Assembly (NCBI GenBank): GCA_934500855.1
Contig: CAKSUH010000107.1
Coordinates: 1 to 5,926 of the forward strand
Reading direction: 5' to 3'
Length of the DNA: 5,926 bases
Source of the DNA: an uncultured Eubacteriales bacterium
GTDB taxonomy: Bacteria; Bacillota; Clostridia; Oscillospirales; CAG-272
Position 1 is the stretch's first letter. Every line of letters begins with the position of its first letter. A program made the translations under genes and the position numbers. The notes below the pieces were generated by a model that worked only from the letters and a program-made list of their open reading frames with translations, had not been told where the DNA came from and did not search any database. Shown here piece by piece: positions 1 to 5,107 of the stretch.

Positions 1-1016
1 GTGTTGGGCAGCATGATCTCGTCCAGCCGCATTCCCACCGCAATCTTTGCCGAAACCCGCGCAATCGGGAAGCCGCTCGCCTTGCTTGCCAGAGCCGAGG
101 ACCGTGACACGCGCGGATTAACCTCAATGACATAGTATTGGAAGGAATCGGGGTCCAGCGCGAACTGTACATTACAGCCCCCCTCGATTTCAAGGCTTCG
201 GATCAGCTTCAGCGCGCTGTTGCGGAGCATCTGGTATTCGCGGTTTGTCAGGGTCTGGCTGGGGCAAACAACCACAGAGTCTCCCGTGTGAACCCCGACG
301 GGATCGAGATTCTCCATATTACAGACCACAATCGCGGTGTCGTTTGCGTCGCGCATGACTTCGTATTCGATTTCCTTGTAGCCTTTGACGCTCTTTTCCA
401 CCAGCACCTCATGCACGGGCGACAACTCCAGCGCGCCCGCCATCAGGAGACGAAATTCCTCCTCGTTTGCGGCAAATCCGCCGCCCGTTCCGCCGAGCGT
501 GAACGCAGGGCGCAGGACCACGGGGTAACCGATGCGCTCCGCCGCCGCAAGCCCTTCTTCCATGCTTTTCGCGATCTCGGAGGGACAAACCGGTTCGCCG
601 ATCTCTTCGCAGAGCTTTTTGAACAACTCGCGGTCCTCAGCGCGTTCAATGCTGTCGCATTTGGTTCCGAGCAACTCGGTCCCGCATTCCCGCAGAACCC
701 CTTTCTTCTCCAACTGAATTGCAAGATTCAGTCCTGTCTGTCCGCCAAGCCCCGGAATGATTGCGTCCGGGCGCTCGTAGCGGATAATTTTTGCTACATA
801 TTCCAGCGTCAGAGGCTCCATATAGACCTTGTCCGCAATGCTGGTATCGGTCATGATGGTGGCGGGATTGGAGTTGCAAAGCACAACCTCATAGCCTTCC
901 TCGCGCAGAGCCAGACACGCCTGCGTTCCCGCGTAGTCAAACTCCGCCGCCTGTCCGATGACAATCGGTCCGCTTCCGATGACCATCACTTTTTTCAGAT
1001 CCTGTCTTTTAGGCAT
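1..1016 (-). CDS. carB: Carbamoyl-phosphate synthase large subunit, N-terminal part (3' end beyond the window)
   Basis: CarB makes carbamoyl phosphate from bicarbonate, ATP and ammonia supplied by CarA, for pyrimidine and arginine synthesis in the cytoplasm. The visible 338 complete codons cover the pre-ATP-grasp region and much of the first (carboxyphosphate) ATP-grasp domain, roughly a third of the usual ~1070 residues. The protein opens [20 protein letters not shown], the classic CarB start. Further landmarks are [11 protein letters not shown] (47-57), GGQTGLN (91-97), AEDR with Arg129, [12 protein letters not shown] (169-180), Glu215 and [16 protein letters not shown] (298-313). Arg129, Arg169 and Glu215 fall at the same numbers as ATP-site residues I recall for the E. 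coli enzyme. The ATG is preceded by GGAGG with an 8-base spacer lying inside the carA 3' end, and the two genes overlap by 8 bases, indicating translational coupling. No frameshift or missing key residue is seen in the visible part. Confidence 0.97.
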   Translation of the reverse strand, partial: MPKRQDLKKVMVIGSGPIVIGQAAEFDYAGTQACLALREEGYEVVLCNSNPATIMTDTSIADKVYMEPLTLEYVAKIIRYERPDAIIPGLGGQTGLNLAIQLEKKGVLRECGTELLGTKCDSIERAEDRELFKKLCEEIGEPVCPSEIAKSMEEGLAAAERIGYPVVLRPAFTLGGTGGGFAANEEEFRLLMAGALELSPVHEVLVEKSVKGYKEIEYEVMRDANDTAIVVCNMENLDPVGVHTGDSVVVCPSQTLTNREYQMLRNSALKLIRSLEIEGGCNVQFALDPDSFQYYVIEVNPRVSRSSALASKASGFPIARVSAKIAVGMRLDEIMLPN

Positions 1017-2115
1017 TTCGGTTCCCTCCAAAGCGTTTCATGTTTTCCGTAAACAGATCGAACAGATACCCGCTGTCCTCGGGTCCGGGAGCGCTTTCGG
1101 GGTGGTACTGGACCGAGAACACGCAGTCCCGTTCGCACCGCAAGCCTTCCACGCTTCCGTCCAGCAGATTGATGTGCGTAACCTCCAGTCCCGTCCCCGC
1201 AACGGAGGATTCCCGCACCGCGTAGCTGTGGTTCTGCGAGGTGATTTCCACCCGCCCGTTCAGAAGATTCTTGACCGGATGGTTTCCGCCGCGATGACCG
1301 AATTTCAGCTTGTAGGTCTCGGCGCCGTAAGCAAGCGCAATCATCTGGTGACCGAGACAGATTCCGAAAATCGGCAGTTTCCCGCGCAGTTGGCGCACCA
1401 AACCGATAACCGGTGTGACATCCTGCGGATCCCCGGGACCGTTGGAAAGAAAGAGTCCGTCCGGGTTCATCCGCTCGATCTCCTCTGCGGGCGTATCGAA
1501 CGGGAACACCGTTACATCGCATCCGCGGCGGTTGAGCGACCGAACAATGTTCTCCTTCATTCCGCAATCAATTGCCGCCACACGGCAGACCGTTTTTCCG
1601 ACAGCAGGAGAAAAGCGAACCTTTTTCGTTGACACTCGCGCAACCGCATCATGCGGAACGGAATAGGAAGCGATTCTGCGTACCCCCTCATCGGTCGGCG
1701 TGTCGGCAGAGGTCAAAAGCCCGAGACGGCTTCCCCTGTCACGGATGCTTCCCGTCAGGCGGCGGGTGTCCAGACCTTCCAATCCCGCAACGCCGCAGGA
1801 TCGCATCCAATCACCCAAGGTCCGCGTGCTCCGAAAATTGGACGGTTCCCCGTTGTATTCTCCCACCAGAAGTGCGCTGACGCTCGGATTTCGCGTTTCG
1901 TTGTCCTCTTTGTTGACCCCGTAGTTTCCGATCAGCGGGTAGGTCATCACCACCGCCTGATCGGTGTAGGACGGGTCGGAGACAATCTCCTGATACCCGA
2001 CCATCGAGGTGTTGAACACCACCTCGCAAATGCGGTCTCCGTCCGCGCCGAAGCGGTAACCGAAATACTCGCTCCCATCCTCCAGAATCAGTTTTCCGTC
2101 ATAAACTCTTGCCAT
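1009..2115 (-). CDS. carA: Carbamoyl-phosphate synthase small subunit (glutamine amidotransferase)
   Basis: CarA hydrolyses glutamine and channels the ammonia to CarB. The 368-residue product has the family's usual length. The N-terminal CPSase small-chain domain occupies about residues 1-130 ([26 protein letters not shown], then [15 protein letters not shown]). A class I glutamine amidotransferase domain follows from about residue 176 ([19 protein letters not shown]). The nucleophile is Cys253 in GICLGHQ, with His338 and Glu340 in [10 protein letters not shown] completing the triad. The frame is open 17 codons further upstream, but I chose the ATG at 2115: it gives the family-typical [14 protein letters not shown] start and has GGAGG nine bases upstream. 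Its first 28 bases overlap the end of pyrC and its last 8 overlap carB, so the three genes read as one translationally coupled operon from the promoter at 3461-3489. Confidence 0.97.
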   Translation of the reverse strand: MARVYDGKLILEDGSEYFGYRFGADGDRICEVVFNTSMVGYQEIVSDPSYTDQAVVMTYPLIGNYGVNKEDNETRNPSVSALLVGEYNGEPSNFRSTRTLGDWMRSCGVAGLEGLDTRRLTGSIRDRGSRLGLLTSADTPTDEGVRRIASYSVPHDAVARVSTKKVRFSPAVGKTVCRVAAIDCGMKENIVRSLNRRGCDVTVFPFDTPAEEIERMNPDGLFLSNGPGDPQDVTPVIGLVRQLRGKLPIFGICLGHQMIALAYGAETYKLKFGHRGGNHPVKNLLNGRVEITSQNHSYAVRESSVAGTGLEVTHINLLDGSVEGLRCERDCVFSVQYHPESAPGPEDSGYLFDLFTENMKRFGGNRNA

Positions 2116-3305
2116 CCCGTGTTTCCTCCCATGACCGTTGCCACGCATTTTCCTCTCACCGTCCAACCCGCAAACGGTGTACTTTTTCCCATCGACGCAA
2201 AGCGCGTGGGATCGACCGTGTAAGGCGTTGCCAACTCAAACACGGCATAATCTTCTCCGCAGGTCGGAATCCCGAACCGATTCCTCGGATTGGACCCAAG
2301 CAGTTCCGTCAGCTTCCCGAGCGTCAACACTCCGCTCAAAACCAACTTCGTATACAGAACCGCAAAAGCCGTTTCCAATCCCGGAATGCCGAACAGACTG
2401 CTCTGCAGGCCCCGCGCCTTTTCCTCGGCGCTGTGGGGGGCGTGATCGGTGGCGATCATATCCACCGTGCCGTCTGCAAGCCCCTCCAAAAGCGCATCCC
2501 GATCCGCTTCGCTCCGCAAGGGCGGGTTCATCTTAAAACGCCCGTCCTCTTCCAGATCGCGGTCGGTCAGCACCAGATAGTGCGGCGCTGTCTCGCAGGT
2601 CACATTCACGCCCGACCGTTTCGCCTGTCGGATCAGTTCCACGCTTTCCTTGGTCGAAACATGGCAGACATGATAGGCAACGCCCGTCTCCTCTGCCAGA
2701 AGCAGGTCGCGTTCCACCTGTTTGTATTCGCTTGCGGAAGAAATCCCGCGGTGCCCGTGCGCCCGTGCATAGTCGCCGTCATGGATGTATCCGCCGTTAA
2801 GCAGGGACTTGTCCTCACAGTGCGCCGCAATGATTTTGCCGAGCGCCCGCGCCCGCAACATGGCTTCCCGCATCAGTCCCGTATCCTGCACCCCGCGCCC
2901 GTCATCCGAAAATGCGCAGACGCGCGATGCCATGCCTTCCATATCCGAAAGCCGTTTTCCCTCCTCGCCCATCGTAATCGCTCCGTAGGGCAGAACCCGT
3001 ATCACAGCGTCGCGGCGGATCTTCTCCTCTTCAACCGCGAGCGTTTCGGGCGTGTCCGGTACGGGATCAAGATTCGGCATCGCGCACAATGCGGTATACC
3101 CGCCCCGCGCGCCCGCGCGGCTCCCGCTTCCGATGGTTTCCTTATAAGAAAAGCCCGGCTCTCTCATGTGAACATGCACATCACAGAAGGCCGGACAAAT
3201 CAAATAGGAATCGGAAAAAACAGGGACAAGACCGTTGCCTTTGGCAAACAGCTTCAGCACGGAACGGATCGCGGGATTGTCAAATCGATCGGTGCGAATC
3301 GTCAT
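2088..3305 (-). CDS. pyrC: Dihydroorotase, type I, with a short N-terminus
   Basis: PyrC is the zinc amidohydrolase that interconverts N-carbamoyl-L-aspartate and dihydroorotate in UMP synthesis. The 405-residue product shows the type I signature: DVHVHMREPG (42-51; metal ligands His44 and His46), CAMPN (74-78), the AFSDDG loop (Asp134), AAHCED (His162), YHVCHVSTKE (His212/His215), MNPPLR (259-264) and IATDHAPH with the catalytic Asp287. The ATG at 3305 has AAGGAG about nine bases upstream. The frame is open further up to a TTG at 3431, but that extension runs through the leader terminator and is Arg/Gly/Pro-rich, so I reject it. The metal-binding HxH comes about 15 residues earlier than in Bacillus PyrC, and the N-terminal beta-sandwich segment looks abbreviated and atypical. 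It is the first gene of pyrC-carA-carB; pyrB, pyrR and pyrK/D are not visible. Confidence 0.95.
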   Translation of the reverse strand: MTIRTDRFDNPAIRSVLKLFAKGNGLVPVFSDSYLICPAFCDVHVHMREPGFSYKETIGSGSRAGARGGYTALCAMPNLDPVPDTPETLAVEEEKIRRDAVIRVLPYGAITMGEEGKRLSDMEGMASRVCAFSDDGRGVQDTGLMREAMLRARALGKIIAAHCEDKSLLNGGYIHDGDYARAHGHRGISSASEYKQVERDLLLAEETGVAYHVCHVSTKESVELIRQAKRSGVNVTCETAPHYLVLTDRDLEEDGRFKMNPPLRSEADRDALLEGLADGTVDMIATDHAPHSAEEKARGLQSSLFGIPGLETAFAVLYTKLVLSGVLTLGKLTELLGSNPRNRFGIPTCGEDYAVFELATPYTVDPTRFASMGKSTPFAGWTVRGKCVATVMGGNTGWQEFMTEN

Positions 3306-3306
3306 G

Positions 3307-3450
3307 CTATGTTCTCCTTTCCCCACGGGTAAAAAACCTGCCCGATCGGGGGCAGGATGTGTGTGGAAAAGAAGCGGATACCATGCTCCGCCCGGGTTCC
3401 CCGCTTCCGACGACCGTCTGCCCCGCCACAATCGGTATAACCCTTTTCAT
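3307..3450 (-). CDS. Possible 47-residue leader peptide reading through the pyr attenuator
   Basis: An ATG lies only about 4 bases after the predicted transcription start of the pyr operon and opens 47 codons (MKRVIPIVAGQTVVG... to ...GRFFTRGERRT) with a TAG stop one base before the pyrC ATG. The frame passes through the antiterminator arm and the terminator; the U-tract encodes Phe-Phe. This layout resembles the E. coli pyrBI leader peptide (about 44 residues, reading across the attenuator), where ribosome-polymerase coupling controls termination. Against it: there is no Shine-Dalgarno, so the start would be nearly leaderless; a GTG at codon 8 with AAAGGG 11 bases upstream is the only alternative. 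The same frame and the pyrC frame are both open upstream for long distances, as is common at this GC content, so the ORF may be chance. Confidence 0.3.
   Translation of the reverse strand: MKRVIPIVAGQTVVGSGEPGRSMVSASFPHTSCPRSGRFFTRGERRT
3331..3356 (-). terminator. Intrinsic terminator in the pyrC leader (attenuator)
   Basis: The minus strand reads CCTGCCCCCGATCGGGCAGG then TTTTTT: a 7-bp GC-rich stem (3356-3350 with 3343-3337), a 6-base loop and a six-U tract. It lies downstream of the pyr promoter and only 25 bases upstream of the pyrC start codon, where a simple end-of-gene terminator is not expected, so it most likely acts as an attenuator. It would also stop any readthrough from the pilin/peptidase genes, which have no clear terminator of their own after the peptidase. 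Confidence 0.8.
3349..3424 (-). promoter_or_regulatory. Candidate antiterminator of the pyr leader
   Basis: GGGGCAG (3424-3418) is perfectly complementary to CTGCCCC (3355-3349), the left arm of the terminator, so the two structures exclude each other. Between these arms a second stem, GAAGCGG (3407-3401) with CCGCTTC (3377-3371) plus flanking G-U pairs, can form inside the larger hairpin and would stabilise it. The pairing is seen directly; the regulatory role and the signal are inferred. No good match to the PyrR site consensus (ARUCCNGNGAGGYU) is present. Confidence 0.5.
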
Positions 3451-3460
3451 CTTTTTCTTT

Positions 3461-3489
3461 ATTGTACCACAAAACGCCCTTTTTGTCAA
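3461..3489 (-). promoter_or_regulatory. Sigma-A promoter of the pyrC-carA-carB operon
   Basis: On the minus strand, TTGACA (3489-3484) is followed by a 17-base spacer and TACAAT (3466-3461). The spacer ends in TGG, so there is also an extended -10 (TGnTACAAT). Only one base of the two hexamers departs from consensus. The predicted start is near 3454, giving a leader of about 150 bases before pyrC. The promoter begins about 30 bases after the prepilin peptidase stop codon, so the pyr operon has its own start. Confidence 0.88.
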
Positions 3490-3510
3490 GGGGTTGCGAT
3501 CATTTTCTTT

Positions 3511-3538
3511 CGCTTTTGCCTTCATCTTGCAAAAAGCG
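3511..3538 (-). other. Hairpin over the prepilin peptidase stop codon
   Basis: CGCTTTTTGC (3538-3529) can pair with GCAAAAGCG (3519-3511), nine pairs with one bulged T and a 9-base loop that contains the TGA stop. There is no U-tract on the 3' side (AAAGAAAATG follows), so it is not a canonical intrinsic terminator. It may protect the mRNA 3' end or have no role. Confidence 0.35.
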
Positions 3539-4328
3539 ACAGATAGGCGCGGATGATCCATTCTCCCGCGAACAGCGCAACCGTAAACCCAAGGGTCAGA
3601 AACGGACCGAACGGAACCGTTTTCAGCTTCTCCCCTCGTTTCCGAAACAGGGTCATAAGACATCCGCCGACCGAGGCAATGAACAGCATCAGCAAAAGCC
3701 GCTTCCAGCCGAGAAGCGCTCCGCAGACCGTGACGAATTTCACATCCCCCCAACCGAGCGCTTCCCGACCGATTCGTTTCGATACCAGAAATCCGACCAG
3801 AGCAAGCACCGCACCGCCTGCGACCGCGCCGATGAGATGCGAAAACCAACCGTCATAGTCATCCAAAAGTGTTGCGGGAAGCGCGAGAAACGCAAGCATG
3901 ATCTGGAATCGATCCGGAATCAGCCCCTGCTCCCAATCAATGAAGCAGACGCACAGACAGACCGACACCGCAAACGCCGCAACAAGAGCCATGAGGATAT
4001 TGCTCCGCCACACGAACACTGCCGCCACCCACAGCGCGCCGTTTGCTGCTTCGACCACGGCATACCGCGGCGAAATGCGCGCACGGCAAGTCCTGCATCT
4101 CCCCCGCAAAAACAGGTAGGACAGAATCGGAATATTTTCAAACCAACGCAGTCTGCGTTGACAATTCGGGCAGTGCGAGGGGGGCATGGCAAGGCTTATC
4201 CCCCGCGGCAGGCGGTAAATGACCACATTGAGAAAACTTCCGACGCAAATACCGAGTACCCCCGCAAGAACGGCTGTGACCGCAAACAAATCGGGATCGT
4301 TCAGCGAGATCCGCATTGCTTCCAACAT
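3522..4328 (-). CDS. Prepilin peptidase / N-methyltransferase (A24 family, PilD/ComC type)
   Basis: This 268-residue membrane aspartic protease would cleave type IV prepilins at the cytoplasmic face of the membrane and N-methylate the new N-terminus. The N-terminal helix carries GICVGSFLNVVIYRLPRG (26-43). The cytoplasmic zinc-binding domain has both CxxC pairs: CPNC (53-56) and CRTC (78-81), with FENIPILSYLFLRG between them. The catalytic aspartates are Asp131 in FIDWEQGLIPD and Asp195 in GWGDVKF; their 64-residue spacing equals that of the pair described in Vibrio TcpJ. PFGPFLTLG near 239-247 is also typical. Several hydrophobic segments fit a polytopic protein of about eight helices. The ATG at 4328 has GGAGGTG five bases upstream; a frame open further upstream antisense to nothing useful lacks family similarity. 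Both methylation and cleavage domains look intact. Its message must come from readthrough of the pilin terminator or from an unseen promoter. Confidence 0.95.
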   Translation of the reverse strand: MLEAMRISLNDPDLFAVTAVLAGVLGICVGSFLNVVIYRLPRGISLAMPPSHCPNCQRRLRWFENIPILSYLFLRGRCRTCRARISPRYAVVEAANGALWVAAVFVWRSNILMALVAAFAVSVCLCVCFIDWEQGLIPDRFQIMLAFLALPATLLDDYDGWFSHLIGAVAGGAVLALVGFLVSKRIGREALGWGDVKFVTVCGALLGWKRLLLMLFIASVGGCLMTLFRKRGEKLKTVPFGPFLTLGFTVALFAGEWIIRAYLSLFAR

Positions 4329-4333
4329 TTCCG

Positions 4334-4340
4334 CACCTCC
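4334..4340 (-). promoter_or_regulatory. Ribosome binding site of the prepilin peptidase, directly after a terminator
   Basis: GGAGGTG on the minus strand lies five bases before the ATG at 4328 and immediately after the U-tract of the pilin terminator. Transcripts that end at the terminator would lack this site, so only readthrough messages could be translated into peptidase. Confidence 0.75.
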
Positions 4341-4380
4341 AAAAGAAAAGCACCCGACACCCTTACGGCGCCGAGTGCTT
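4341..4380 (-). terminator. Intrinsic terminator after the pilin gene
   Basis: The minus strand from 4380 to 4348 folds as a 14-bp stem (AAGCACTCGGCGCC with GGTGTCGGGTGCTT, three G-U pairs) with loop GTAAG, followed by a T-rich run (TTTTCTTTT including the last stem bases). It starts 12 bases after the pilin stop codon. It separates the pilin gene from the peptidase gene and probably sets a high pilin to peptidase ratio. Confidence 0.85.
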
Positions 4381-4392
4381 CGGTCTGTTCGT

Positions 4393-4884
4393 TTATTTTG
4401 CTTTAACGGTCCATTCGTTCTTTTCCAGCACGCAGGTGTAGGTCTTTCCGGACTTCTCAACACGCACGGTGTACGAATCGGATTCGGCGTCATAGGTTCC
4501 GTTGAAAGGTTTAAGCACATAGTAAACCTCGCCGACCTTGCCTTCGCCGACCTTGGTAAAGGTTACATTATCCTCGGTCGAGTAGGAATGCTCCGCAAGC
4601 TTGTCTCCTTCTTTGAAGGTGTACATATCGGAAACATAGTACTGCTTGCCTTCTTCGCCTTCCTTCACAATCAGATCATCCATTTTGGACAGCGCGCCGC
4701 CCGCATGAATCAGGTCGCTGCTCAGAATGTTTGCGGCATCCTGCATGGCTGCGGTTTCGTTCTTTTCCGCCTTCAGAGACATGAAATGAGGAATCAGGAA
4801 CGCTGCAAGCGCAACAATCACCACAATGACAAAGAAAAGTTCAACCGCGGTAAACCCTTTTTTGAAATGATTCGTGTGTTTCAT
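4393..4884 (-). CDS. Type IV prepilin-like protein
   Basis: The 163-residue product has a class III prepilin signal: a short basic leader MKHTNHFKKG, predicted cleavage after Gly10, then FTAVELFFVIVVIVALAAFL. Phe11 would be the methylated first residue and Glu15 the conserved Glu+5 of the mature pilin. The hydrophobic helix (about 11-31) continues into a Lys/Glu-rich region and a globular domain with several beta-type stretches (about 75-163) that I cannot assign to a named pilin family. There is one cysteine near the C-terminus, so no internal disulphide. GAGGT lies five bases before the ATG. The coding region is less GC-rich (about 48% by hand count of part of it) than the pyr genes, partly from its lysine content. 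The neighbouring peptidase is the likely processing enzyme. It could serve a pilus, a competence pseudopilus or a secretion pseudopilus; no assembly ATPase or platform gene is in the window. Confidence 0.93.
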   Translation of the reverse strand: MKHTNHFKKGFTAVELFFVIVVIVALAAFLIPHFMSLKAEKNETAAMQDAANILSSDLIHAGGALSKMDDLIVKEGEEGKQYYVSDMYTFKEGDKLAEHSYSTEDNVTFTKVGEGKVGEVYYVLKPFNGTYDAESDSYTVRVEKSGKTYTCVLEKNEWTVKAK

Positions 4885-4909
4885 TTTTTACCTCACAATT
4901 CAAAAGTTT

Positions 4910-4955
4910 TTTGTCACTGGGACAAAGAACAGCCGCAACAGCTCCGGTGTGTCCC
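4910..4955 (-). promoter_or_regulatory. Two mutually exclusive hairpins in the pilin 5' leader
   Basis: TTTGTC and GACAAA flank a 5-base loop (4926-4921 with 4915-4910). The same central TTTGTCCC stretch could instead pair through TGTCCC (4924-4919) with GGGACA (4955-4950). The stems share bases 4921-4924, so only one can form at a time. The stems are short (six pairs each) and no known riboswitch is recognised; a regulatory role is only possible. Confidence 0.3.
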
Positions 4956-4967
4956 GATATTACAAAT

Positions 4968-4996
4968 ATTATACCATGCTTTTCGGAATGTGTCAA
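4968..4996 (-). promoter_or_regulatory. Sigma-A promoter of the pilin gene
   Basis: TTGACA (4996-4991), a 17-base spacer and TATAAT (4973-4968) on the minus strand match the vegetative consensus exactly, with TGG before the -10 giving an extended -10. An A/T-rich stretch upstream of the -35 (about 5005-5025) may add an UP-element-like effect. Transcription would start near 4961, leaving a leader of about 77 bases before the ATG at 4884. High expression is expected unless it is repressed. Confidence 0.9.
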
Positions 4997-5027
4997 GAGG
5001 TTTGACCAAAAATCTTTCTTTTTGTTA

Positions 5028-5059
5028 CGCGATTGGCTCTTTTTTCCTGCATAATCGCG
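5028..5059 (+). repeat. 7-bp inverted repeat CGCGATT-N18-AATCGCG upstream of sigG
   Basis: CGCGATT (5028-5034) and AATCGCG (5053-5059) are perfect inverted copies separated by 18 bases. The right arm overlaps the last base of the -35 element of the candidate sigG promoter. It could be a dimeric regulator's operator; a chance repeat of this length cannot be excluded. Confidence 0.3.
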
Positions 5060-5079
5060 CCGCCCGACCGTCAATACTC
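5049..5079 (+). promoter_or_regulatory. Candidate sigma-F type promoter of sigG
   Basis: GCATA (5049-5053) fits the sigma-F -35 pattern GYWTA. After 16 bases, GTCAATACTC (5070-5079) fits the -10 pattern GGnnAnAnTR at most informative positions, with T for the second G and C at the end. It lies about 30 bases before the sigG ATG. In Bacillus sigG is transcribed by sigma-F, which supports the reading; no convincing sigma-A promoter is seen on this strand. Confidence 0.45.
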
Positions 5080-5107
5080 TTGGTATCTCACACAAGCGAG
5101 GAAGATC

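Noticed and set aside
138..1052. 304-codon plus-strand frame antisense to carB
   Set aside because: Shadow of the highly conserved CarB frame; no ribosome binding site and no recognisable motif.
1427..1438. GGATCCCCGGG resembling a cloning-vector polylinker
   Set aside because: It encodes the conserved GPGDP motif of CarA in frame, so it is native coding sequence.
2109..3332. 407-codon open frame on the plus strand, antisense to pyrC
   Set aside because: It mirrors a clearly recognisable dihydroorotase, has no Shine-Dalgarno, and its translation is Arg/His/Pro/Gln-rich like other antisense frames in this GC-rich DNA.
3385..3400. PyrR-binding hairpin in the pyr leader
   Set aside because: The CCCGGGCGG core differs from CCNGNGAGG at the conserved A, and the flanking bases do not form the required stem.
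3306..3431. N-terminal extension of pyrC from a TTG at 3431
   Set aside because: It would translate through the attenuator, has no family similarity, and the ATG at 3305 has a much better Shine-Dalgarno.
3462..4406. 314-codon plus-strand frame antisense to the prepilin peptidase
   Set aside because: Composition is basic and Gln/His-rich without motifs, while the opposite strand carries an intact peptidase with both CxxC pairs and catalytic Asp residues.
5033..5107. Longer sigG starting at 5033
   Set aside because: The extra residues do not resemble SigG, and the start lies upstream of the candidate promoter; the ATG at 5108 matches the known N-terminus.
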